Shown: piece after piece, positions 1-6,008 of the stretch
How positions within the stretch are numbered: the first letter of the stretch is position 1
Layout: every line of letters begins with the position of its first letter
Assembly: GCA_029259835.1 (NCBI GenBank)
Contig: JAJDEL010000362.1
Location: 1-7,437, forward strand
DNA from: Planctomicrobium sp.
GTDB lineage: Bacteria > Planctomycetota > Planctomycetia > Planctomycetales > Planctomycetaceae
Reading direction: 5' to 3'
Length of the DNA stretch: 7,437 nucleotides
Notes under the pieces: model-generated
What the model saw: only the letters and a program-made list of their open reading frames with translations
Told to the model about the DNA's origin: nothing
Databases searched by the model: none
Position numbers and translations under genes: made by a program

Positions 1-1
1 C

Positions 2-292
2 CTTCGCGAAAAGGCGCAATTCGCTCGTTGTAAGTTCGGCTACTTCTGCCCAACGGGAGCAGGCGGAAAAGGTGCTCCACCGTGGGGACGTTACAACATG
101 GTCTACCCTGTGAATCCAAGCCATTTCGATCAACGAGATGGTCAAGTGTATGCCGCATCTGGATATGGCGGACCGGTTTCAGTGCCGATCGCTCCAAATG
201 TGAATCACACCTACAACTACGGTTGGGGGATACCATCAAGTCGACTGACACCTATTGCTCACCCTCTCACTCCAGGAGTTCCGACGCCGTAA
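2..292 (+). CDS. C-terminal fragment of a planctomycete hypothetical protein, probably exported
   Basis: The reading frame is already open at the left edge and runs 96 codons to a TAA at 290-292, so only the C-terminus is present. An internal ATG at 98 is probably not the start, because the frame upstream of it encodes similar-looking protein (LREKAQFARCKFGYFCPTGA). The fragment is rich in Gly, Pro, Tyr and Asn and has two Cys in its first 16 residues. It contains aromatic stretches such as GYFCPTGAGG, NMVYPVNPSHFDQRDG and HTYNYGWGIPSS. The style resembles short hypothetical planctomycete proteins, usually exported, but I know no biochemical function for it. The next gene, 57 bp downstream on the same strand, encodes a secreted Cys- and Tyr-rich protein, so the two are probably co-transcribed. 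No terminator with a T-run lies between them. That the product is exported is inferred from composition and its neighbour, since the N-terminus is missing. Confidence 0.75.
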   Translation, partial: LREKAQFARCKFGYFCPTGAGGKGAPPWGRYNMVYPVNPSHFDQRDGQVYAASGYGGPVSVPIAPNVNHTYNYGWGIPSSRLTPIAHPLTPGVPTP

Positions 293-349
293 CTTCGGTC
301 ACCTCACCGTGAGGGTAGAAGGTTCTCTTTGTACTACAGGAATAAGACG

Positions 350-1228
350 ATGGTTCGATCAAAAATACTTCAAGGCAAAGTTCTCGCACTCGCGAGTATG
401 ATGTGCCTGATGGCAGGAATCGTTTCTGCTCAGGAACCGGATGAAACCGGAATCGTACACATTACCGACATTTCGAGCGTGGCGATTCAGAACGGAATTC
501 TTCGCGCCAACTGCGACAAAGCCGCTGCATGCGGAGTTGACGGAACGTGCCAGAACGGTGTCTGCGGGCAAGGAAATTGCCAAAACTGCCAGAACGGTGT
601 TTGCCAAAATGGTGGAAACGGTTGCCGGAGTTGCCAAAACGGATGCCGCACCTGTAATTTCGGTGGAGGTCTCGGAGGCCTCTGTCCGCTTGGTGGTGCT
701 GATTGCAACGGCTGCGGTTCATGCAACGGAAAGTTAAGCATGTCCGTCCGACGATTGATGGCCTGGATTGATCCTTGCAGTGGTGTTTGCATGTATTCAC
801 CAACACATGGTTTTGTGCCTCCGAATAAGCGACCCTATTTCCGTCAGCCAGTTTCTTATCAACACAATTATCCAGCAAATTGGGTTGGTGGAACTCCCGG
901 TGCACCTCGTGGACATCATCCTGCTGTCTACACTCCGACTGACACAACTCAACTCGGTTACTACTACCAGAAAGTTCCGACTTGGGTTCCAGTTCCAGGT
1001 TTTATTCCGCCTGCTCCACATCCGAGTCAATGGCATTATTATGGTCCGACCGAAGTAGCGGCATACAGTAATTCGAATTCTTGCCCGGCTCCAACTGCTC
1101 CAGCAGTTGAGCAGGAAAGTACTGATGAAGACGTCGCACCAGTTCCTCCAAAACCGGAGGCAGCTACCGACAAAGTCGATTTGGAGCGATCTGCCAGCAG
1201 TCCGAACTTGCTGCCAATTGTTCGCTAA
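350..1228 (+). CDS. Secreted cysteine-rich hypothetical protein with CQNG repeats
   Basis: I recognise no named family. The ATG at 350 is chosen because AGGAA lies 7 nt upstream; a TTG at 329 in the same frame would add seven residues before the signal peptide. The 292-residue product starts with a Sec signal peptide (basic residues 2-10, hydrophobic 11-25, likely cleavage after A27 in VSA|QEP). Residues 55-125 hold 15 cysteines, including four CQNG motifs (starting at 67, 80, 85 and 95) and several CxxC spacings. Cys 143, 147 and 245 follow. The second half is rich in Pro, Tyr, Trp and His (for example YYYQKVPTWVPVPG at 204-217), and the tail is acidic and Pro-rich. The dense cysteines suggest disulfide cross-links or metal binding outside the cytoplasm, perhaps in the cell wall or surface layer. 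This is inference. The gene probably shares a transcript with the upstream exported-type gene and ends at a strong terminator. Confidence 0.85.
   Translation: MVRSKILQGKVLALASMMCLMAGIVSAQEPDETGIVHITDISSVAIQNGILRANCDKAAACGVDGTCQNGVCGQGNCQNCQNGVCQNGGNGCRSCQNGCRTCNFGGGLGGLCPLGGADCNGCGSCNGKLSMSVRRLMAWIDPCSGVCMYSPTHGFVPPNKRPYFRQPVSYQHNYPANWVGGTPGAPRGHHPAVYTPTDTTQLGYYYQKVPTWVPVPGFIPPAPHPSQWHYYGPTEVAAYSNSNSCPAPTAPAVEQESTDEDVAPVPPKPEAATDKVDLERSASSPNLLPIVR
548..600 (+). repeat. Direct repeat inside the Cys-rich gene
   Basis: The 14-mer TGCCAGAACGGTGT occurs at 548-561 and again at 587-600, 39 bp (13 codons) apart and in the same frame. It encodes the CQNGV units. Diverged copies (TGCCAAAA, TTGCCGGAGTTGCC) continue to about 650. 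This suggests that the Cys-rich segment grew by in-frame duplication. Confidence 0.7.
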
Positions 1229-1280
1229 GAAGTCAATCACTTCGCAAGAAGTATTGAGAACGGATTCACCCTCCGTTACA

Positions 1281-1316
1281 GGGGCAGTCAAACTTCGGTT
1301 TGGCTGCCCCTTTTTT
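1281..1316 (+). terminator. Rho-independent terminator with UUCG tetraloop
   Basis: Arms 1281-1293 (GGGGCAGTCAAAC) and 1298-1310 (GTTTGGCTGCCCC) pair over 13 bp with a single G-U wobble. They enclose TTCG at 1294-1297, closed by C-G, which is the unusually stable cUUCGg tetraloop. Six T follow at 1311-1316. It lies 52 bp after the stop of the Cys-rich gene and ends that transcript. Confidence 0.93.
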
Positions 1317-1441
1317 CGTATGAAAAATTTCAAGATTTAGAGAGTATTCTTGTTGAGGGAGTAGCCGATTGCTCGTTTTAGGGTTTACTCTGAGGCATTC
1401 ACGACTATGACGTCGTTATTTGCTTCGGAGGCTGGAGATCA

Positions 1442-2059
1442 ATGAAACGCATAGTTGTCGCGATAACTGGAGCCAGTGGATCGGTTTATGGCGTTCGGCT
1501 GCTGCAAGTGTTGCTCTCTGCGGGCTGCGATTTGCATTTAACGATCAGCCCTGCTGCGTTTCAGGTGTTTCAAGTGGAATTGGGGATTAACCTCAGTATT
1601 GAGGAATTCGATTCCGAACGCCTTTTGAGATCCTTTGGTACTGAAGAGTCAGAAAAATGGCAAAAAGGGCGATTGACCTATTATTCCAACCATAATTACT
1701 CCGCTGGCATTGCCAGCGGCTCATTTCGAACCGAAGGAATGGTGATTTGTCCCTGTTCGATGGGAACACTGAGCAGTCTGGCGACTGGAATTTCGACAAA
1801 TTTGACCCATCGTGCAGCGGATGTCCACCTGAAAGAACGTCGAAAGTTGATTGTTGTCCCTCGGGAAACTCCGTTGGGGAGTATTCAACTTCAAAATATG
1901 AAAACATTGTCCGATTCAGGAGCTGTTGTTTTGCCAGCGATGCCTGGTTTTTATCATCAACCTCAAACGATTTCGGATCTTGTTGACTTCGTTGTTTGCC
2001 GGATTTGTGACCAACTCGGAGTCGAAACTCACCTCATGAAACGTTGGGGAGAGTCGTAG
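1442..2059 (+). CDS. ubiX: UbiX-family flavin prenyltransferase
   Basis: The enzyme transfers a dimethylallyl group onto reduced FMN to make prenylated FMN, the cofactor of UbiD-type decarboxylases. It is a cytosolic flavoprotein, normally a dodecamer. The 205 residues match the family's usual length of about 190-210. Visible family signatures, in order: the FMN phosphate-binding GASGSVYG loop at 10-17, an SGSF segment at 92-95, PCSMGTLSSLATG at 104-116, HRAADVHLKERR at 123-134, VPRETPL at 139-145 and PGFYHQP at 168-174. The C-terminal helix DLVDFVVCRICDQLG (179-193) is also typical. The ATG has GGAG 4 nt upstream (1434-1437), and a second GGAG lies at 1427-1430. No UbiD gene lies in the window, so the dependent decarboxylase (possibly in quinone biosynthesis) must be elsewhere. 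The 125 bp between the preceding terminator and the start imply its own promoter, but I could not place one with confidence. No terminator is evident after the stop. Confidence 0.95.
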   Translation: MKRIVVAITGASGSVYGVRLLQVLLSAGCDLHLTISPAAFQVFQVELGINLSIEEFDSERLLRSFGTEESEKWQKGRLTYYSNHNYSAGIASGSFRTEGMVICPCSMGTLSSLATGISTNLTHRAADVHLKERRKLIVVPRETPLGSIQLQNMKTLSDSGAVVLPAMPGFYHQPQTISDLVDFVVCRICDQLGVETHLMKRWGES

Positions 2060-2091
2060 TAAATCACTTAAGGATCGGTCATTATCTTTAG

Positions 2092-2127
2092 AATCAAATT
2101 GATTGCCGCCTCTGTAAGATGTAAGAT
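2092..2127 (+). promoter_or_regulatory. Probable promoter with overlapping palindrome upstream of the DUF1559 gene
   Basis: A -35-like TTGATT (2099-2104) and a -10-like TAAGAT (2122-2127) each match the sigma-70 consensus at four of six positions and are separated by 17 bp. The -35 box is the right half of a palindrome, AATCAA-A-TTGATT (2092-2104). The -10 lies in a tandem duplicate GTAAGAT GTAAGAT (2114-2127). The palindrome could be an operator. The predicted transcript would have a leader of about 60 nt. Confidence 0.35.
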
Positions 2128-2194
2128 AAGCTTGAATTGATCTTTGTGCGCGAGTTCGAAAGAACACTCTTTTGACCATAGTTGGAGTTTATTA

Positions 2195-3226
2195 ATGCGT
2201 CGACAAACAATGAAAATGTCCGTAATTCGAAGCTCGCGAAGGGGCTTTACACTTATTGAACTTCTGGTGGTCATTGCAATTATCGGGCTTCTGGTCTCGA
2301 TGTTGATGCCTGCGATTCAGCGTGCCCGAGAAGCCGCGAGACGAAGTTCTTGTCTCAACAATATGCGGCAGTTGGGGATTGCGTCACACAACTATTTAGG
2401 CACTCATCGAACTTTCCCGTCTGGCTGGATTGAACCAGATCCAACACCTACTAATCCAAATCCACCGCCCGCACCATGTGATATTGACATTTCTCAATTC
2501 TTCACTCCTCCGCTGGTCATCACGTCCGGAAAGACAGCGGCCCCGATCACAATCAACGACTGGACGATGGGACGTGCCTGGAGCTTGCACTGTATGTTAC
2601 TTCCGGAGATGGAACAGAGCATTTTAGCGATTGATTTCGCTCTTGATAAAACAACAAACACGGCTGGTCTGCCTCTCGATAGCAACTGGGAATTTCTTCA
2701 GGTTCCAGTTGCTTCGTATGTTTGCCCGAGTGCCAGTTATCCTCCCAATCGACCTGGAAACTTGGGTTATTCGAGCTACCGTGGCAACATGGGATTTGTA
2801 GCGACTCAGTTGCAAAACGGGCAACCTCCTCCACCACAAGGAACGCCTGTTGAAAACGGAATTTTCTATCGGAACAGTAGTGTCAGTGACCGAGATATTC
2901 TTGATGGAATGTCGAATACGCTGCTCTTTGGAGAATCACTCTTCGGGGGATTTTGGGGAGATAACTACGGGTGTTGTGCCCGTGGTCGTGATGACATTCC
3001 TGGCTCTCGATTTGACACTTATTGGACTGGAACGCCTGCAAATGCACAAAACTGCAGCCTTACAGGGAATGTGCATTTCTTCGGCTTCGGAAGTTTTCAT
3101 GGCGATATTACCAATGTCACTCTGGCCGATGGATCATCTCGTTCGATTGCAAAGAATATCGACGACGGGATTTTCTTCGCGCTTTGTACACGTAATGGCC
3201 GCGAGCCAATTGCAGCAGATTTCTAG
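2195..3226 (+). CDS. DUF1559 domain prepilin-like (type II pseudopilin) protein
   Basis: This is a 343-residue protein of the planctomycete prepilin/DUF1559 class. The N-terminus is a type IV prepilin signal: basic residues, then G17|F18 cleavage, Glu at mature position 5 (E22), and a hydrophobic helix to about residue 39 ([19 protein letters not shown]). The [17 protein letters not shown] segment at 45-61 is typical of the family. DUF1559 landmarks follow: FPSGW (74-78), VCPSA (176-180), YRGNMG (195-200), [16 protein letters not shown] (233-248), and a C-terminal FGSFHG...[16 protein letters not shown] block (298-325). Two Pro-rich insertions (81-94, 210-217) and a CC pair (260-261) are individual features. 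The ATG at 2195 is preferred because GGAG lies 7 nt upstream; an in-frame TTG at 2144 has no ribosome site. The protein is expected in the inner membrane, processed by a PilD-like peptidase. Its exact role is unknown for the family. It sits alone between a promoter and a terminator. Confidence 0.95.
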   Translation: MRRQTMKMSVIRSSRRGFTLIELLVVIAIIGLLVSMLMPAIQRAREAARRSSCLNNMRQLGIASHNYLGTHRTFPSGWIEPDPTPTNPNPPPAPCDIDISQFFTPPLVITSGKTAAPITINDWTMGRAWSLHCMLLPEMEQSILAIDFALDKTTNTAGLPLDSNWEFLQVPVASYVCPSASYPPNRPGNLGYSSYRGNMGFVATQLQNGQPPPPQGTPVENGIFYRNSSVSDRDILDGMSNTLLFGESLFGGFWGDNYGCCARGRDDIPGSRFDTYWTGTPANAQNCSLTGNVHFFGFGSFHGDITNVTLADGSSRSIAKNIDDGIFFALCTRNGREPIAADF

Positions 3227-3282
3227 GAATGGTGTTCTACATGCGGTCTGAAGTATCGGACCTCAATCGTGAAAAATTTATG

Positions 3283-3313
3283 AGAAGCCCGCTTTCAGCG
3301 GGCTTCTTTTTTT
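3283..3313 (+). terminator. Rho-independent terminator after the DUF1559 gene
   Basis: AGAAGCCCGCT (3283-3293) pairs perfectly over 11 bp with AGCGGGCTTCT (3297-3307) around a TTC loop. A run of seven T (3307-3313) follows at once. It lies 56 bp after the stop codon. Confidence 0.93.
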
Positions 3314-3359
3314 GTTCCTCTCGTATTTTCGAGGTGAGATCCACGTTACCAGAAATCAC

Positions 3360-3388
3360 TTCTGAATCACTCATCCGATAGCTACAAT
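3360..3388 (+). promoter_or_regulatory. Possible promoter of the mutase / COX3-like operon
   Basis: TACAAT at 3383-3388 matches the -10 consensus at five of six positions. The -35 position at a 17-bp spacing holds TTCTGA (3360-3365), which is weak (three of six). The preceding terminator means a promoter must lie in 3314-3416 or nearby, and this is the best candidate. The leader would be about 30 nt. Confidence 0.35.
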
Positions 3389-3425
3389 CCAGCCTGCGTT
3401 TTTTGAGTTCCAACCTGTGAGTCGA

Positions 3426-4634
3426 ATGAAGTACGTACTGATTATCCCTGATGGCTGTGCTGATGAGTCCCAAGATTCGTTGGGTGAAAAAACTCCTTTG
3501 CAGGCAGCGAATACGCCTCATATGGATGCGATTGCTCGCGCTGGAATTGTCGGTCAGACTGACAACGTTCCAGAATCGATGCCTTCAGGAAGTGACGTCG
3601 GGACGATGAGCTTGTTTGGTTACGATCCGCTGAAGTTTCACACCGGTCGTGCTCCACTGGAAGCTGCCGCGCAGGGAATTGAACTGGCTCCGGGAGACTG
3701 GGCGATTCGCTGCAATCTTGTGACTGTTGTAGATGGAAAAATGAAAAGCTTCACAGCGGGGCAGATTTCCAATTTCGTAGGTGCTGAGCTTGTTGAGTTG
3801 ATGCAGAGAAGCTGCTGTGGGAGCGAACATTGGAAGTTTTTTAAAGGCGTGAGTTACCGAAATTTGTTGATTTATCGGGCACGCGAAGGAAAAGCTCCGT
3901 TTGCGGAAGATACCTATACCGTTCCTCCCCACGATATCACCGACCAAAAAATTGACGAGCACCTGCCGCTAGGTTCCGGAGCTTGCGATTTGCGGGCGCT
4001 GATGGAAAAGAGCGTTGAACTCTTCGCTGAGTCAAAATCGAATCAACAGCGAGCAGATGAAGGTGAACTATCGGCAACGCAGGCTTGGCTCTGGGGACAA
4101 GGGAGTCGGCCCGATTTCGTGCCGTTTGTTGATCGGTTTGGAGTTCGTAGCGCAGTAATCACTGCGGTTGATTTGTTGCGAGGAATCGGAACATTACTCG
4201 GCTGGGACATTATCGAAGTTGACGGTGCGACCGGATATCTTGACACGGACTACGCCGCGAAAGGGAGAGCCGCCATGGAAGCCTTGAATGGCGATTACGA
4301 TTTTGTCGTCGTGCATGTGGAAGCGACCGATGAAGCCTCGCACGAAGGAGATGCACCGGCGAAAGTCAAAGCTTTGGAAGAGATCGATGAAAAAATCGTT
4401 GGACCCGTACACGAACACTTGAAGTCACTTGGTGATTATCGAATTCTGGTTTGCCCGGATCACCCGACATTTCTGAGAACAAAAACGCACAGCCACGGGT
4501 ATGTTCCATTTACAATGTGCGGTCTTGGCGTCGAGCAGTCGAAGAGCGAGTCGTACGACGAAATTGTTGCCGCCGATTCTGGCGACACAATTGATGCAGG
4601 ACATGAATTGATGGGACGGTTTCTTCAAAGCTGA
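3426..4634 (+). CDS. Cofactor-independent phosphoglycerate mutase, archaeal (ApgM) type; possibly a homoserine kinase-like member
   Basis: The protein belongs to the alkaline phosphatase-like metalloenzyme superfamily. The expected reaction is 3-phosphoglycerate to 2-phosphoglycerate in glycolysis, in the cytosol, with two divalent metals and a phosphoserine intermediate. With the ATG at 3426 it has 402 residues. Landmarks: PDG metal site (8-10), SGSDVGTMSLFGYDP (54-68) with S57 the likely nucleophile, HTGRAPLEAAAQGI (72-85), WLWGQGSRP (221-229), HVEATDEASHEGD (297-309) with D302 and H306 as metal ligands, PDHP (344-347), and H355/H357 near the end. All key residues appear present. A GTG at 3417 in frame is an alternative start; both have only weak GAG ribosome sites, but MKYVLIIPDG is how family members usually begin. 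A bacterial subfamily of this fold has been proposed to be homoserine kinase, and I cannot separate the two by eye. The next gene starts 31 bp downstream and is probably co-transcribed. Confidence 0.9.
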   Translation: MKYVLIIPDGCADESQDSLGEKTPLQAANTPHMDAIARAGIVGQTDNVPESMPSGSDVGTMSLFGYDPLKFHTGRAPLEAAAQGIELAPGDWAIRCNLVTVVDGKMKSFTAGQISNFVGAELVELMQRSCCGSEHWKFFKGVSYRNLLIYRAREGKAPFAEDTYTVPPHDITDQKIDEHLPLGSGACDLRALMEKSVELFAESKSNQQRADEGELSATQAWLWGQGSRPDFVPFVDRFGVRSAVITAVDLLRGIGTLLGWDIIEVDGATGYLDTDYAAKGRAAMEALNGDYDFVVVHVEATDEASHEGDAPAKVKALEEIDEKIVGPVHEHLKSLGDYRILVCPDHPTFLRTKTHSHGYVPFTMCGLGVEQSKSESYDEIVAADSGDTIDAGHELMGRFLQS

Positions 4635-4653
4635 GAATGTCAATGATCAATAC

Positions 4654-4668
4654 GGAGGCTTCGAGTTG
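4654..4668 (+). promoter_or_regulatory. Strong Shine-Dalgarno fixing a TTG start
   Basis: GGAGG at 4654-4658 lies 7 nt before TTG at 4666-4668. No in-frame ATG follows until about residue 106, deep inside the membrane domain, so this site decides that translation starts at the rare TTG. Confidence 0.8.
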
Positions 4669-5259
4669 AGTCTGAATTGCGAGACTCCTGCGATTCCAGC
4701 ACGCAATGCCGACGGGATTAGTCGTCAGGCACTGCAATGTTTTGCTTTAACGACTGTTGCAATTGGCTTCTCAGCGACTCTTTTTTGGTTGCTCTGTCGG
4801 TTGTTCGGAAAACTAAATTCCGTCGAACAGATATTGTTTCCTCCAGCGTTTGCGGTCAGTTCAGTGTTGTTGCTTCTGGGAAGTTTTTCGCTTCACAGAG
4901 CAGTTGTTTTTGTTCGAATTGAGAAACAGCGTTCATTCCGCATCTGGTTGACGCTGAGTCTTTTCCTGGGTTCTCTATTCATGGGCGTGCAAAGCTACGC
5001 CCTGTGGTTGATTTTCCCGACTGAACGCGCGTATGAAACTGCGACGTTGGGAGTGACTGCATTCGTTCTCTGCCTGTCGACACTGCATGGTTTGCATTTT
5101 GGAGTCGCAGTTTTGTTTATCGCGTTCATCATCGCACGGACCTGGGCAGACCGTTATGACCACGAATACCATTGGGGCATCGAAGCGTGTGCCTGGTTTT
5201 GGCACTTTCTGGTCATCGTCTGGATAGCCATCATGGTGGTTATCGCGATTGCTCTATAG
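4666..5259 (+). CDS. Cytochrome c oxidase subunit III-like (COX3/NorE family) membrane protein
   Basis: The 197-residue protein has five hydrophobic spans (about 24-46, 57-80, 93-117, 127-157 and 175-197), as in the short bacterial form of subunit III. Family signatures are FLGSLFMGVQSYALW (100-114), TLHGLHFG (139-146) and the terminal block YHWGIEACAWFWHFLVIVW (168-186), which closely resembles the COX3 pattern ending in W-H-F-x-x-x-V-W. Subunit III binds no redox metal and supports assembly and stability of the haem-copper catalytic subunit in the cytoplasmic membrane. Translation starts at TTG behind a strong GGAGG. It follows the mutase by 31 bp and ends 9 bp from the convergent FHA gene, with no clear terminator between. 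No subunit I, II or IV gene is next to it, which is unusual for a canonical oxidase operon. A NorE-like partner of nitric oxide reductase, or an orphan accessory subunit, is an equally good alternative. Confidence 0.8.
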   Translation: MSLNCETPAIPARNADGISRQALQCFALTTVAIGFSATLFWLLCRLFGKLNSVEQILFPPAFAVSSVLLLLGSFSLHRAVVFVRIEKQRSFRIWLTLSLFLGSLFMGVQSYALWLIFPTERAYETATLGVTAFVLCLSTLHGLHFGVAVLFIAFIIARTWADRYDHEYHWGIEACAWFWHFLVIVWIAIMVVIAIAL

Positions 5260-5268
5260 GCGTCGCGT

Positions 5269-5895
5269 TCAGACCGACCCGTCGGCAGGATCAATCAATT
5301 CATTGAGAGATCGGGCGAGTTGTGGCGGAAGCATTTGTAGTCGATGCCATGCACTTTGCGGAATTTGAATACTTTCTGACTGGCCCTTTTCAGTCTCTTC
5401 GAGCACTTGATTCAGTGTCGTCAAGATTTCAGTTCGAGCGTATTCCAGAAGTGTTGCAACTTCGGCAGTTTGCTTGGGAGACAACCCTTGAGGAATCTTT
5501 GGAGGACCAAACGGAAACGGATCAATGATTTCTCCCGGATCGTCACCCATGCCATCGTTCAAGTCCGGGATTTTGACCTCGATTGCCAAGTCTGCAATTT
5601 CCTCCGGTGAGCCGACGACGAGTAAGCATCGCCCGAGGGCAATTTGGTCTCCGACTTGTATCGTTCTCATGCGCGTGAAATGTCCATTCACGCGCGTTCC
5701 ATTCGTACTTTGCAAATCCGTCAGAATCAGTTGGTCGTCATTCGCCTGAATTTTCGCGTGAAATCGGCTGATACGCTCATCGTTGATCTGCACGAGATTT
5801 TCTTCTTCACGGCCGATCGTGACAGGCGTCGGCAACTGACGCAAAATCGCGCCGGCCTCAAGCCCCTGCAATACTTGAATAGTAACGTCTGCCAT
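5269..5895 (-). CDS. FHA domain protein
   Basis: The 208-residue protein starts at ATG 5895, with GGGG 5 nt upstream. Residues about 1-95 form a forkhead-associated domain, a module that binds phosphothreonine on partner proteins. All hallmark residues are visible: IGR at 27-29, SRFHA at 43-47, and the DLQSTNGTRVNG block at 60-71 followed by a VGDQIALG strand (81-88). Residues about 105-137 are an acidic, Pro/Gly-rich linker (DLNDGMGDDPGE, PFPFGPPKIPQG). Residues 138-205 look helical (TAEVATLLEYARTEILTTLN and later LARSLNELI) and match nothing I know. There is no signal peptide or membrane span, so it is cytoplasmic. It lies 113 bp downstream of a receiver-domain gene on the same strand, which hints at a phospho-signalling pair. 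The binding partner, probably a Ser/Thr kinase substrate, is not in view. Confidence 0.93.
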   Translation of the reverse strand: MADVTIQVLQGLEAGAILRQLPTPVTIGREEENLVQINDERISRFHAKIQANDDQLILTDLQSTNGTRVNGHFTRMRTIQVGDQIALGRCLLVVGSPEEIADLAIEVKIPDLNDGMGDDPGEIIDPFPFGPPKIPQGLSPKQTAEVATLLEYARTEILTTLNQVLEETEKGQSESIQIPQSAWHRLQMLPPQLARSLNELIDPADGSV

Positions 5896-5950
5896 GCCTG
5901 CCCCATCAATGGCGATGACAATCGCCCTGGTTATTGTGTACCCGGTTTGC

Positions 5951-5974
5951 TCTCGCAGAATTGATTTTGCGAGA
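5951..5974. repeat. Inverted repeat between the receiver and FHA genes
   Basis: TCTCGCAGAA (5951-5960) and TTTTGCGAGA (5965-5974) flank a TTGA loop. The outer seven pairs are perfect and the eighth is a G-T. No T-run follows on either strand, so this is not a classical terminator. It could be an operator or an RNA processing or stability hairpin within the 113-bp gap of the receiver-FHA unit. Confidence 0.45.
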
Positions 5975-6008
5975 AGTACGACTCAGAAATCACTGAGAAT
6001 CTCACGAA

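Noticed and set aside
302..314. CCTCA-CCG-TGAGG hairpin between the first two genes
   Set aside because: It has only five pairs and no T-run follows, so it is unlikely to be a terminator, and the two genes read as one unit.
329..349. TTG start adding seven residues to the Cys-rich protein
   Set aside because: The ATG at 350 has a good AGGAA at 7-nt spacing and gives a normal signal peptide; the TTG has no ribosome site at normal spacing.
462..947. Long open frame on the minus strand opposite the Cys-rich gene (161 codons), and a similar one at 797-1333
   Set aside because: Their products show no recognisable domain, have odd composition, and mirror the repeat-rich, stop-poor complement of a well-supported plus-strand gene. 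The second also runs through the terminator at 1281-1316.
1401..1416. ACGAC-N6-GTCGT inverted repeat upstream of ubiX
   Set aside because: Five-bp arms are expected by chance in a region this size, and nothing else supports a riboswitch or operator.
2144..2194. TTG start adding 17 residues to the DUF1559 protein
   Set aside because: There is no ribosome site before it, it would lengthen the short prepilin leader unusually, and the ATG at 2195 has GGAG at 7 nt.
5274..5285. CCGAC-CC-GTCGG at the convergent gene ends as a shared terminator
   Set aside because: The two-base loop is too tight, there is no T-run on either strand, and the element lies inside the FHA coding region.
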